Shown one piece after another: positions 1 through 11,901 of a stretch of 64,000 nucleotides of DNA. The notes under the pieces are model-generated. The model was given only the letters and a program-made list of their open reading frames with translations. It searched no databases and was not told the DNA's origin. The number at the start of each line of letters is the position of its first letter. Within the stretch, counting starts at the first letter, position 1. The position numbers and the translations under genes were made by a program. Source of the DNA: Calcarisporiella thermophila CBS 279.70 (taxonomy: Eukaryota > Calcarisporiellomycota); the NCBI RefSeq assembly GCF_041956535.1, contig NW_027192205.1, positions 434,085 through 498,084 on the forward strand, written 5' to 3'.

Positions 1-40
1 TTATCAGGAGTGACTGCGGAAATGAGAAGACGCGTTGGAA

Positions 41-48
41 TATAAATA
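41..48 (+). promoter_or_regulatory. TATA box for the small secreted protein gene
   Basis: TATAAATA lies 49 bp upstream of the ATG at 97, a usual core-promoter spacing for a strongly expressed fungal gene. An ACGCGT hexamer sits just upstream at 30-35. The assignment is by position and motif only. Confidence 0.5.
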
Positions 49-96
49 GGGACACCAGATTTTTTTGAGAGGATGTAAAATACAACTCACTGAAAA

Positions 97-609
97 ATGA
101 AGTATACTGTTATTTCTCTTCTCATCGCAACTCTCTTTGGAACCCTGCAAGTTCATGCCGCGCCTGTTGCTTCAAACGACGATGGATATGAAATCACCAA
201 TAAAAACGCGATCGAGCGTAGGCAGTTTGGACCGGTGTTAGGGGCGGTGGGAAATACAGCTGCTGAGGTTGGAGTAGGTAGCATACTAGGCGGTACTTTT
301 AATGGACCAGGAGCTGTTGGAAATGGGATCGTGAGAGTAGCTAAAGCAATCGACCCTACCATCCCCGACGAGGTTGGAAGTGGAGGCCTTACTTTTGTCG
401 GCAAGCCGTTTGGTCCCAGCTTTAAGGAGGCCCTTGACAGGGCAAATGAAAGAATTCTTCTAAGCCAGCCAGATGGCACGTTTCTGCCTAAAACCAAAAG
501 CGCCATCCCCGGTCAGGCCGATACATTTAAGGAAATGGTGAAAGGAGGCAAACGAGTGCCCATCATCGAAGTTGGACAAAACCTAAGGCCAAGGAAGAAC
601 CGCGCATAA
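97..609 (+). CDS. small secreted protein, unknown function
   Basis: A single-exon gene for a 170-residue protein. The N-terminus is a clear signal peptide: Lys at position 2, a hydrophobic core around residues 4-16, and a probable cleavage site after VHA near residue 22. A dibasic ERR|QFG motif near residue 42 looks like a Kex2 processing site, which would remove a short propeptide. The mature part is rich in Gly, Pro and Val, has no cysteine, and ends in a basic tail (RPRKNRA). I recognise no domain. The TATA box 49 bp upstream supports this start codon. The signal peptide plus Kex2 site suggest an extracellular or cell-wall protein, or a small effector-like protein; that role is inference only. 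The gene is convergent with DUG2. Confidence 0.75.
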   Translation: MKYTVISLLIATLFGTLQVHAAPVASNDDGYEITNKNAIERRQFGPVLGAVGNTAAEVGVGSILGGTFNGPGAVGNGIVRVAKAIDPTIPDEVGSGGLTFVGKPFGPSFKEALDRANERILLSQPDGTFLPKTKSAIPGQADTFKEMVKGGKRVPIIEVGQNLRPRKNRA

Positions 610-1092
610 TGAGATGATGCTAAGCTCGATAGTTGCAAGCATCCTTTGTAGAGCTTATAGATAAGCTGTCCTAGATTATAGACAAATTTTTGTATTTATG
701 ATGTTCTTATTTGTTTAAATACTTTCAATTAGAATGCATGTTAGAATAACACTACTTTAGCAAATGCATGATCAACCTCACCATAGAAATAAACTATTTT
801 AGTCCAAACCACTTAGAAAATCCCAGTTTGCCCATGACATATTGGTTTGAGCACGAACCTCAAAAGGTAAATCCTTTTATCATGTCACACTTTATCCTAT
901 GGTCACAAGAGACGTTGCGTTGATAGGTTAAGGAGATACCCTTAGCATATCAATGGGCTCCGAATTTTCAGATGTATGGCGAAACATTCATAGGAGCGTT
1001 GTTTAATATTTCCGAGATCGAAAAAAATATCCAATTTTGAGCAACAAAAAAAAAGTCCAACAGAAGAGCATTTAAAGACACGTGTTTTTGAA
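610..1092. other. convergent intergenic region
   Basis: This AT-rich stretch separates the 3' ends of the secreted-protein gene and DUG2. It should hold both 3' UTRs and polyadenylation signals. I see no supported gene or structured element. Confidence 0.5.
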
Positions 1093-4000
1093 CTACTTCT
1101 TTGACAGTTTCCGCAATAACAGTTTGATAACCCGTTTCCCAGCACGCAGGTTTTGCAAGCGAATTCGCTCGTTATTCAAATGCGCCTGATCGGACGATTG
1201 GCCCATGGGAAGATGTACGGCGGCTGCGCCAAAGGTTTTTTCCAACCAGCGAACTGCGGGAATAGAGCCTCCCTCGCGGCAAAAGAAGGGTTTGATACCC
1301 CATTCCTCCTCAATTGCGTCCGCAGTAGCTTTGAAAAATTCGTTTTCGGGATCGCCTAACCACCAGTCGGCTACATTCCGGAATTCAATCTACTCCCCAA
1401 CCCAGCGTCAGTGTCACACATATAATGAGTGGATCCAATCTAATGGCCTCATACCTTTAAACTATTATTCGATTCGAGCTCAGTGAACTGCAGCTGCACA
1501 TATTGCTTAAATTGCTCGATCACATCCGCGAGTCGCTGGTCCGGCACCACCCGCATACTGACTGCCGCACGCGCACTTCGGGGAATCACCGTGGGATTAT
1601 TAGGCCCACTGACGTCGATTTTGTGGATAGTAAGAGCAGGACGACGCCAACGCTTCATTATCTCTTGTTTGATATCGTCGGGGTGGGTTGCATTTACGAA
1701 ATAGGGATATTTCTGGTTACTACGTCCAGAAAGAAACAAACGGTTTAAGCTACAAGGTTCAGATGCACTACAAAGCATGCGCACACTTTACCTTCGCATC
1801 CAAGAAATGATCGGATCATAGAGCTTCTCTTCATTTTCCGAAAGGGACCGAACATTATTGTAAAATCCCGGTATAAGAACTTCGTTTTTTTCGGTCACCA
1901 CACGCGATAGTACGCGTATCATGTCGATGAGGGGCTCCGAGACTGCACCCCCCTCTACCCCGGAGTGAAGATCTGCGCGCTGACTTGTGATCTCAAGGGT
2001 TGCATGGATGACGCCCCGAAGGCCATAGTTGATGCATGGGATATCCTCTCCAAGCCAGTATGAGTTGCTGACTAAGATCATGTCCACCTCTCCGATCAGA
2101 TCTTTGTGCAGCTCCACCGCCTCGTAGAATCCCACACTGCCGCATTCCTCTTCCCCTTCAATCAAGAAGGCCACATTCACATCCAGTGCCTGCTCCATCT
2201 GGAGTTCGCTTGCGGCAAAAATGGCTGCGAGCATGGGGCCCTTGTTATCTGAAACGCCGCGCCCGTAGAGATAGCCATCCTGGCCAGTCATTTGGAAAGG
2301 ATGGCAGAACCACCTTTTTTCATCAGCCGCAATGACATCGTAGTGCCCGTACACCAGGACGGTGGGTTTGTTCTCGGAGGGTGACTGAGGTCCGGTATTT
2401 GCTGTAAATTTTCCAAACACGAGGGGATTTCGGCCAGGGGCACCAGGAATCTTGAAATAGAACAATAAGCATTGAAGCAGCAAACTATATTTGAAGAGGG
2501 TCACTTTACAAGCATTGCTTCCGCCCCTAGTTGCTTCAGCACGTGTTTCAAAAAAACAGCACCCTGTCGGCACTCATCTAAATAGCGTGGATTTCCGCTC
2601 ACGGTACGCAATGCAATCCATTTATCAAGAGCATAGAGCATTGTGTCTAAATATATTGAAAACGAAATACGGTCAACCTCCAGCCTCTTCACGAGATAGA
2701 GCAAGTCCGTACCTGAGCAGCTGGACTCGGCCGAATCTAAATAGGATGATGCCGAACCAAGCGCAGGAAGATCCCAAAACTAAAAATCAAGAATGTACTC
2801 GTTGGAGAAACAATTGTTCGCAAAATACACGACAATATATGAATGGCTTATACCTTAATGAGTTTGTCGCTTGCACCACTGATTAAGTAGTTTGGTGACA
2901 TGGCCAAGGAGAGAATGATGCCCTCGTGCGTCTGATAAGTTTTTGTGCACTCGAACTTGCGACTCCATTGCTGTAGAGAATTGTAACATCCAGTTATTCG
3001 AGCCTCGTGAAAGAAACGAACATGTGCATCCAGTCTCCTACCTTAATAAGGCCATCGGCAGAACCGCTATACAAGTGGTGATCCCTCACAACAAGAGCCA
3101 GCACATCGTCCTGTAGAAATATGCGTCCAGTACAAAAATGTATAAATTAAGGGAGGGAAAAAGGCGCTGTAGGGCAACGTAAAAACTTACATTATGGGCA
3201 ATGAGGGATCTGACCATTTGGAACTAATATAAAATAAATTAAAATGTATCTTGATGTAGGATTAAAGTAGAGGTACGAATGTTTTGCTTACAGTCTCGAG
3301 GTCCCATATCTATTTCATCATGGTGAAGATAAAACAAATTAGTGTGAGGATTTTAAAAATTTATGTAATAGTGATTCCACCTTAATATCTCCATCTTGTA
3401 CTCCACAGTATAGATAGCTCTCATCAATGGCCATTGCCATGATACCGCAATCGATTGCGACATTAATCGTCCGCCAAGGCTGAATACCTCCGTCTTCATC
3501 CAAAGTCCAAAGCTAGGAAGCCAACCCAAATTAGAGCATGGGAAATTTTACCTGTACGCGATGGATGTTTACCTTTAGATTTCCATCACCGGAACCCGAG
3601 AATAGGACCTCTTTTTCAAGCTGGGGCACACGACTCAAGCACAGAGTATACACGTATCCATCATGTGCATTATAATATACGTTCTGTTCTGAAATTTCGT
3701 ATTTTTCGGCTTCTGGCACTTCAGTTTGGACTGCCGCTAGACTCTCGTCGGGAGATTTCTCATCATTATCGAAACTTAATTCGCGCGCCTGGGCACAATC
3801 AAAGAAACGAGATGTTGTCGAGACACGCCGAGCAGCCTTGCCGGGATCTTCGCCCCCATTTATGTGGGAACGTTTTCGCGAGATGTTAAACCACTAGACG
3901 TAAATGGAGAGAAGGCAGACCATGTAAGAGTTTGGGTTCGTAGATACAGAGAATTGAAGCTTTAAGCTCACTTGAATACTAGTGTTTTGACAACCGATGT

Positions 4001-4675
4001 AGAGTGTGTTGTGAACGAGAGAGAAAACAACCGAGAAAACATCGCCCACGTCGTGGCAGGAAAATATTTGATAAAGACATTTCAACGTGGTTGTGTCCCA
4101 TACCTAGTAGAAAGAGAGTAACCATTGAGAAAAGAGGGGAGAAAATGGCGAGGAGCTCTTTTTCTTTGAACCATACTCTCACAGTGCCGTCGGCTATTGC
4201 AAAGGAATATATATATACGTAAATAAATACAACCCAATAAAAAAAAAGGGAAACTGACCTGAAGAGCTAAAGAGAAACCGGTTGTCGGCCGATAGCGATA
4301 GACAGAGTATACTACCCTGATGGCCTCCCAGCCTGCCTAAGCACTGAAAATTTTCTAGATCCCATACCTAGTGGTGCGGGTAGTTAGTAACACGATCATT
4401 CATACGCGGGCAGATTTCTCACATAAATGCAAGTGCCTTGCGAGCCACTAAACAAATAGCGGTCATTTGACGCAAGGGAAAGAATAGAATGCTTTTCCTG
4501 AGTGATGGTGTGTATACAATGAGATGATGCTGGTGATGCGTGTTTAAAGATGCTAACTGGGGCGGGAAAGAGATCCTGAGAGTTGCAGCCCATTTTTTGT
4601 ACAAGGGTAGCGAGGATGAGACATACCTGCGGGAGTTGGGCTCGCCATTCTTTTTGGGTATGGTTCTTGCTCCAT
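1093..4675 (-). CDS. DUG2: DUG2-like protein: WD40 repeats fused to an M20 metallopeptidase
   Basis: A gene with about ten or more introns. The proposed first exon (start 4675) joins across an intron at 4557-4626 into the first WD repeat (LSLASNDRYLFSGSQ). More WD-type blades follow (SGSGDGNLK near 3600, SGSADGLIK near 3055, SGASDKLIK near 2890). The M20 domain runs from about 2740 to the stop at 1093, with VLVYGHYDV, GRGVSDNKGP, LIEGEEECGS, DLHSGVEGG and a final exon carrying REGGSIP and LPMGQSSDQAHLNNE. WD40 plus M20 in this order is the known architecture of fungal Dug2, which works with Dug1 and Dug3 in the cytosolic, gamma-glutamyltransferase-independent breakdown of glutathione. The position equivalent to the conserved metal-ligand Asp of the SDNYWLG motif reads SNSYWLG here. 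Exact exon ends in the WD part are tentative, but the family call is firm. Confidence 0.88.
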
Positions 4676-5054
4676 TCTCTGCCGCGTGCGTGCGCTTTCG
4701 GCTTATATATGATTTTTTTTTAAGTTTCGTAAAAAAAAAAAATGCGACCCAAATTGCTGGGCATAGTGCATGATCATTTTCCTCTTCTGGGCTTAAGTCA
4801 ATTATTGGCTTGGATGACGTGCTAGTTGCACGCTCCGTACAGCCCTATTCAAATCGGATTGTATCGAGCCTTCACAGCACCAAGGCGAGGCGAGGCCAGG
4901 TGCAGTCAAGTAAGTTCAAGCAGCAGCAGGAAACAATAAAGTGGGTGGTTCAGGGTATTAAGGCATTGTTTATATATATAAATGTAATAGAAGCGTGGAT
5001 GGATAGTATCAACAGTCTCAGCGGATAATGATAAAAGTACATTTTGTTTAGTAA
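4676..5054. other. intergenic region between JTB-like 3' end and DUG2 start
   Basis: This stretch holds the DUG2 promoter and the 3' flank of the JTB-like gene. A short open frame on the plus strand (4810-5028) lacks any recognisable domain and is not called. Confidence 0.4.
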
Positions 5055-5638
5055 TTAAACGTTAATCCTCCTAGCTCGTCTTCTCTCCTGATCCCGGATA
5101 AGCTTTCGCTGTCGCCATACCATTACACTTGTCGCCAGCAATGCAACCACGATGTTTATCACCTAGCAGATTTTTTCCAAGTTTCCATCAAGATCCAAAT
5201 TCCAAGTTGCACTCCTCAAAGTCTAAGGCATTACCTGAAACTCATAAAACTTCAATCGTTCTACCCGCCGCACTTTGGGGCAAGCGCGGTATGTAGGTAG
5301 AGTTGTGTTTTGATCACTTTTCCCGGAATCGAAGAAACATTGGATCGGCTCCTTATTTCCGTAGATGGAGCAATAATCCTCAGTTTTGCGCTCAAGATCG
5401 GTGCATGGCTCACACTCGCCTATCGAAACACATGTTAAACCATCGCCATTCTGGCGGATGTAGAGAGAATAAGATTCCGAAGATGTGACAGTGAAGCTAC
5501 GAGCGAGGAATCAAAACGCAATTAGTTGGGGCTAAATGTTTTCTAAATGCATGCCAGACTTGGATGTGCAAGTCGTACTTCTTACCTTAGTGAGAAAATT
5601 ATGAGCAACCTTAATAATAGGATTGATCTTTTGGACAT
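5055..5638 (-). CDS. JTB: JTB-family (jumping translocation breakpoint) type I membrane protein
   Basis: A small multi-exon gene. Exon 1 (start 5638) encodes a signal peptide (MSKRSILLLRLLIIFSL) and ends at a GTAAGA donor. The acceptor GTAG near 5499 joins in frame (SLSFTVTSS). The lumenal part has the cysteine spacing of the JTB domain (CVSIGECEPC, later a YC, a QC and RACPKVRR). A single transmembrane segment (INIVVALLATSVMVW) is followed by a short basic tail (RQRKLIRDQERRRARR) very like the RQRQLDRKALEK tail of animal JTB. Animal JTB has been linked to mitochondria and cytokinesis, but no molecular activity is established, so none is assigned. It lies in tandem with COG1, 225 bp from that gene's stop. 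The family is best known from animals, which makes a fungal copy notable. Confidence 0.75.
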
Positions 5639-5863
5639 TTTTCCGTGAACCCACTCTGGAAGAGTCGTTTGTTCAAAATTGCTAAATTCTCTATACCAAT
5701 TTGCAAAGCCACTGCCTAGATTTAATTTCATCCCATTTTCCTTGATCAAGATTGCAGTGTGTTGAAAGGAGAATCCCATACAGAAATAAAATTTTCCACA
5801 TGAGATTAAATATTTAATATGAAAAAAAAAGCAATACACTAGAGGTGGCACTTGGAGCCAAAT

Positions 5864-8800
5864 TTAAACGTTGGCTCGTTTGAACAAGCTGAAGCGAGGT
5901 GCTTGGATGTGTTGAATTTCGTGAATGCCGTGGCCTCGTCGGTCACTGAAAAAAAAAAGGCAAAGAGTAACGATTATACACTATGGAACGCAAGCATGGA
6001 GTCCTCATGATACTAACCTCTCTTGTGGCGGAGGATTTGTCTGCACTAGCAATCCGAATAAAACACATGTTCGAGCATAGTTTCGCTGCGAATTCTTGAC
6101 AATTTGGGGCTCAAAGAAGGCCAAGTTAATCGGGTCGATCTGCCGTTGAAAGGAAAGGGAAAAGGATAAGTGACACAAACTAGGGGAGAAAGGAATGCAA
6201 ATGTGAATGAGACCTTTTGTTGGATGTGTCTTGCAACCTCCTCCATGCTTCCACGATCTGTTAGCCCAGTTTCTGTTGCGAGATGCCCCTCGAAAACTTT
6301 CGCAAGATACTTGATATCAAACAGCATTTGTAATGCGCCCTTTTCCGTTAAACGATTCTCGAGTGCCTCATCGGCTCCAGTTTCTTCTGGATTGGGTATA
6401 TTCTCCGAAGAGGTAGGTATGTCTGCTCCTTTCTCTGCTTCAACCGTGGACTCCGCCGCAGTCGTCGGCTCGCCTGAGTGGAGGCTTGCTCCCGCTTTAT
6501 CATTAGATTCGGGTTCGTTCTCGGGTGCCCCCACTTCTTCTTCCTGTTCTCCAGTCTGGATTGTCTCGGCATGCTTCTCCCCTCCAGCCTCTGCCTCGTC
6601 TTTATTATCTTCCGGCACCTGTTTCTTTTCCGTATTTTGAGCCGGCTCCTCTCCTTCGCTTTCGCCTTTTACCTCACTTCCTTTTAGCTCTTCTTCCTTC
6701 TTCACTTCAACTGTCTTCTCCTCCTTCTTCTTTTCTTCAACTGTCTTCTCTTCTTCCTTCTCTTTTTCTTCCCTTTCTTCTGCCTGCTTTTTCGAGAGTT
6801 CGTATTCCCGCTTTCTTTCTTCCGCTTTGCGTTCATGTTCCTCCTCTTCCAGCGCAATCTTCTCTAAGAATCGTCTATAGCTTGCGAGAAAGGCGGAGCA
6901 TAAGCGCTGGGACAGGCTTGCTACAGCTTCCGGTTGCAAGGTTGCCGAGCCTGCACGGTTCAAGCGCTTGCACAATTGGACCAGGGCCTTCAATATGGCT
7001 CGGGACACGCTGGCCGGGAGTTGGACGGTCTCGCCTTCTGAATGCTCTGAGGTCTGAATAGCGGTGGCTATATGAACCAGAGTGAGTGGGACACATGGAA
7101 TGAGAAGGCGGAAATATCCTTACCTTCCCACGTATGCATTAGGGCATCGGTATCGTTCCACGTCGCTCCACACAAGAATGTCTCTATAGCTTCAGACGCT
7201 TCCCTGACTAATGCCTCGATCCAGCTTTGTTGTGAAGACGCATACAAGCTCATAAACATAGCCTGTACCTCTTTAGTGCGAGAGTCTAGTCGGATCCATT
7301 ATTGATGAGCAACCCATTCGTCAATAGGCCACATAACTAGTGACCAAGGGAATAGGGGTATTTTACCAGGTTCGAGCTTGGCCATGTATCCACTTCCAAC
7401 CATCCGCCCAGCTGCCTGCTTCTGATACTGCTGTATCTGGGTAAGCACCCCGGGGAGCTGTTCCGAGCGAGTACCAAGGGTCTGCGAAATGCGCCCGAGC
7501 AATAGTGTTTTATCGTAGGATTCTACAGCAGTGGGTCGAAATATTCAGCTAAAAGTGGAAGGGCAAGAAGCAAAGAGCCATTTTTTCTGACCTTGTTGGG
7601 TGGGATCGTGTGAAGAGCTCAACTCCTCTAGCATTGCTTTGAGGCCGTCGCAATAGTCCCGGATGGTTGCTAGCCATCGGTCCTGGAAATATTCCGATAA
7701 GCTCTGGGAATCACTAAGGAAAAATAGCATCAAATGGGGTCCAATGTAACGATGGAAGGTGGGAGGTTGAATGAACCAACCTTCTTGCAGAGAACATGGC
7801 CTGTAATAAGTCTCCGTCTTCACCCTCAAATAGAATCCCGCATTTAACGTCGCTCAAAAGATGCTCTATAGCTCGATCGAACTGCATTCTAGATGCTTTC
7901 ACCGTAGGCGTATCTGCTCCTACCCATTCTCGCATTAGGCGCCTTAGTCCGTCCGTATCCATCAGCGGCCCCGTTCCCCGAACTTCCTCGTGAAGGGGAG
8001 ACCAAACAAATCGCCCCACGTCCCAGTCATTTTCACGAGCAGAGAAGAGGGCATGGCGTAGAATAGTGCAAGGCTGGGCGGCAATCTCGGATAGGGATGA
8101 GTTGACAATGGTTTGGAAGTGATTGTGGAAGCTTTGGCGGAAGAGAGATGCCCAGATGAAAAATTCCGCACCAAGGGATACCTCGCATATCTGTACAAAT
8201 ATATACTTGTAAGCCAAGAGAAGATTTGCCACTGCAAATGGATGGGCGATCGAGATACCTGTTTCCATGTCATGGGCAACCCGTCCCCACTATAGACCGA
8301 CCATCTTGGGGAGCGGGATTCTCTGATCCGCATGAATACCGATCTCCGCCTATCTCGCGCCTCGATTCCGGTTTGCATATCGTCGGCTCTTCCCAGCACA
8401 TCCCAAACGCCCTTGCGTAGTGCGGCCAGTTCCTGACAACTCTTGGCCACCGACGCTAGAAATCGCTCCAACTTCTGTTCGAATTCCTCCTTTGCCAAGT
8501 TGACCCAATGTCCCACCGCGCGACGAGCATCATCGGCCGTGAAAGGGGTCTCGTTTAAGCATGGAGTGTAAGAGTGCACCGACTCAGGCAGATAGCGCAC
8601 CAGCAGATGCACGTTTGCCGTGGGAGAGTAGAGCCGCGGAATCATGGATATCGATTTATAGTCTCTGTTTTGTATGGGTGAGAGGTCCAGCTCCTCGTTC
8701 ATGGTAAAACCCACGCGGAGTTGTTGTAGATACGCATCGAACATCAATTGGCTCTCGGACTCGCCGAGCATGGGCTGAATACAGATGCGAGTCACCTGTG

Positions 8801-10145
8801 ATACCGTCGCCTTAAAGAGCCGAACCATAGAGGCCAGGCGTGAAGCGGGGGTGTCTGCAGGGTTATTGGTGGCGAAAGGTTTATCGAAAAAATCGGCCAG
8901 GGCGGACGTACGCATCTCAAGTAGTAGTTTAACGGTATCTTTCATTGTATAATTATCAAGTAGCATGATGGCCGCCAGAGTTTCGGCGACACTCTGGAGA
9001 AATAGGCGCCAAAAAGTTAATTTGAAACTGGAACCAGGAGAAATTTTAACTGAACCTCACCTTGGCAGTAGTATTGAACAGCTTCAAGAAAGCGATGCTT
9101 CTTTGGAGAATATGGCCTTTGAAATGGCTAACTACATCCCATTGTCTTTGCACCACTGGGAATGTGTTCTGATTGCATATATAGAGATAAGCATCAAAGA
9201 CGAATGCTCAAGCTTGATGAAGCTAGGCCAAACTTACGGCAATGCTAATAGGCATATCATCCTTCTCAGACTGAAGATTTTTGTACACGGCCTTTGCAAG
9301 AAGATACAGCCGGCTGGCAAGCAGATATTTCTGATCCTCAAGGGCGCGCCAAATCTAATAGCAACACTGACTACAATAAGAATTGTCCAAAAAGAACGTG
9401 CCGCCCAATATTACCTGTTCAGGCACATCTACTAGGACCTTTATTTGCGCCGCTGCAGCATAGAGTGAATGTTGTATCTCATCTTCTACGGACATAGGGG
9501 GAAAACTCAGTGGACTGGGGTAATAACCCCCGTAATTTTAGGCACGACTTACCATCAACACGATTCTCCTTGTTCGTCGAAAGGATCTTCGCTCGCCTCC
9601 GAATCTCATGTACATCGCAGCCAGACTGCATAGAGGCCAGTACATCTTGCGTAGAATTGATGTTTTTCTGCATGGCAACAATAGCATCGGCAGCAGAAAT
9701 AATGTCTCGGTAGCGCTCGCTAGAAGTTGGAGAGGAATACATCGGTTTCCCTTTTCATCCAAAAAGAAAGACTACATGTTATTCTTACCCGACCATAAGC
9801 CTCAGATCCTTCTTCTTCTGATCAATATCCGCCCTATACGAGGTAAAGTTAGAGTCGATTTTCCTTGACGAAACTTCATTAACCTAGCACAGTAGCGCTC
9901 TCTCACCTCATCTTTTTCTCCATCGCACGCAACTCCGGGACGCTATATTTGTAAAACAGCTCATCAGCGTTCTGCACCTTCCATGGCGCATCGCCCACGT
10001 TTGTCGTAGTAGATGAGCGGCGTGACATGTCTAAATCCGCCCCAGCATGAAGAGAAATTCGCTTGAGTCCTCCTCGAGATGTGAATTGTGACGCGTTAAA
10101 TCGGATAGCCTGGTGATAACTACCAATTTCATTTATTACCTCCAA
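5864..10145 (-). CDS. COG1: conserved oligomeric Golgi complex subunit 1 (COG1)
   Basis: A large multi-exon gene. The N-terminal exon (start 10145; Met codon near residue 40 is an alternative) leads into the COG1/Vps51 signature: ADELFYKYSVPELRAME, then the GERYRDIISAADAI-type motif near 9710 and a YLLASRLYLLAK stretch near 9320. The middle exons (7500-8966) carry the long helical body. The C-terminus (LAFFEPQIVKNSQRNYART, VLFGLLVQ) matches the end of COG1, and a last exon adds about 25 residues ending FSLFKRANV. COG1 is a lobe A subunit of the COG tether, which captures retrograde vesicles at the Golgi. Between about 6380 and 6860 the protein carries a long Lys/Glu-rich low-complexity insert, unlike the rest. 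ECO1 ends 146 bp upstream of its start, in the same direction. Confidence 0.85.
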
Positions 10146-10291
10146 AAAAAAATTCGCGATAAGCTAGTGTACACAAAATGCACACAATGGGCAGCTTCCT
10201 TCTAGAGTTCTACGCCATATTGTTTAATAATCAAGGTGGTATAATATGCATAGAAAAGGGGGTATGCTACAATAATTTAAACAAAAACGAC

Positions 10292-11796
10292 TCAATTATT
10301 GTAAACCAAAAAATCATGGACGCCGGTGTATTTGACCGCAAATCGCCTTCCATCTGAGGTTGGTTGGGAAAAGGCGATTTGAGAGGGCACCAGCTGCCAC
10401 CCATAGACGAAGGTGGACCTGTCATAGTGAAGAGTGTTTACATTAACATGAATCCCATGGACGGGTGGTGCATACCCGCTAATAAATGATAAATTTTACC
10501 TGACTATATCTAAGAGCATTGTTGCAATTCCCTTTCGACGATATGGACGTGCAACCCAAATACGACTGATGCCACATACCGCCGGCTCTGCTTCAGGACT
10601 GCAAAAGAAGTATTTAGGATTAACCCAGTTGCCGAGAACTTGCTTCATTAATGTGATAGCTACCTGCAAAATGTTGCCGAGTCGTCCTCCACATCGTCTT
10701 CCTGCCGTAGTTCTCCGACTTGGGAGACCTCCATGTTTTCCGACCCCGGGGCCTTAGTTGCCACAATTCGATTCGCCTTGGTGATCGACTCGGCGACGAC
10801 ACAACCATGAACTTGTTTCTGCGAGATGTAAAGGTAAATTTTCGCCCCGGCCAATTGATCCTCGCCGAGCTCAACTGAGTTGAGCTGGGCATTGACGACG
10901 GCCAAAATTTCCCGAGCCTTCTCATGTCAAATTTGTGAGTATATAACCAGCTTTTGAATAGGCATCAACGCGGCAGTACGCTACCTTTTTTCTTTCATGG
11001 AAATTCGAGTGGGACGAGACTAGAACCACTCGGCCATCTGCTAGCCGTTTGACCACATTCTCCCCTTTGTATACCTACAGGCGTTGAGCGTGTGAGATGG
11101 GCTACATTTTATGTTATTTTTCGTAAATAGGCACTCACGGGATAATCCATTTGGCCCATAACAGCCTTATGGTGGCGCGCATGAAGGATATCGTCTTCGC
11201 CTGTGCCTGGGTTGTAGGAGAGGCCACACTCGAGGCACGTCACTGGGGCCATCGACTTCTGGTTGAAATCCAAAAAAAGCTGTTCATAGCGTTTTCGAGC
11301 CGGCTGAAGTTGCTCGTTCTTCAGCCTCTTTTTGCGACGCGCGCAGGGGGACGAGAGCAATGGGTTTTCAAGGGATAAATTGAGCCTTCTTTTAGGAGTG
11401 GTGTGAACATTAACAGGCGAGGAGGAGGGAGTTAAGTGGCCCGTATGCGCCAATGGGTGGATACCACATGAGAGTCGTCTCTTACGAGAACAAAAATCTA
11501 TTTCGATATCGCTATGGGTTGTGAAATAAATGGGAATATATATAATGTCAATGTGGGTTGATATAATTCTAGCCAAATGCGTTCATTGATCACCTTGATC
11601 TAGTTGGAGACGAGCTGCGATCACTGTCGGTATATCTCTTGCGTCCGTACGTATGCTTGACGACTGGTCGATGTCTATATATCGATTATTTTAGAAGCCA
11701 AGCGCGTTAGAGGAAGCTACCCCTAATGTAATATTCCATGTACATTGAGTGAATATACCTGATTTTATCCGAAACGTTAATGGACTTGGGCGTCAT
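10292..11796 (-). CDS. ECO1: cohesin N-acetyltransferase ECO1/ESCO
   Basis: The zinc finger of the family is clear near 11150-11300 (DFNQKS, then [11 protein letters not shown] and [11 protein letters not shown]-x2-C...H-x3-H). The acetyltransferase domain follows in later exons: an AAx-like region near 10650-10900, then [20 protein letters not shown], the acetyl-CoA binding motif, and the C-terminal [19 protein letters not shown] place the start at 11796: exon 1 ([13 protein letters not shown]) splices in frame to [14 protein letters not shown], then to [10 protein letters not shown]. Eco1 acetylates Smc3 during S phase to establish sister chromatid cohesion. Its promoter carries three ACGCGT boxes 37-105 bp upstream of the start, consistent with G1/S control by an MBF-type factor. 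Start exons are moderately sure; the family is certain. Confidence 0.88.
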
Positions 11797-11832
11797 AGTT
11801 AGAAGTAGAATAGGAATGATCTCGAGACAATG

Positions 11833-11901
11833 ACGCGTTCCATTAATGATAAAAAGCAAACGTAAATTGGACAATAAAAAAAAAACGCGTGCCCGACGCG
11901 T
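11833..11901. promoter_or_regulatory. cluster of three MluI cell-cycle boxes (ACGCGT)
   Basis: ACGCGT occurs at 11833-11838, 11885-11890 and 11896-11901, 37-105 bp upstream of the ECO1 start. In yeasts this palindrome is the MCB element bound by the MBF (Mbp1/Swi6 or Cdc10) complex, which drives G1/S genes including cohesion factors. Three copies in 69 bp are far above chance for one hexamer. Confidence 0.6.

Noticed and set aside
6525-7061. Pro/Leu-rich plus-strand frame
   Set aside because: It is the reverse complement of the Lys/Glu-rich part of COG1.
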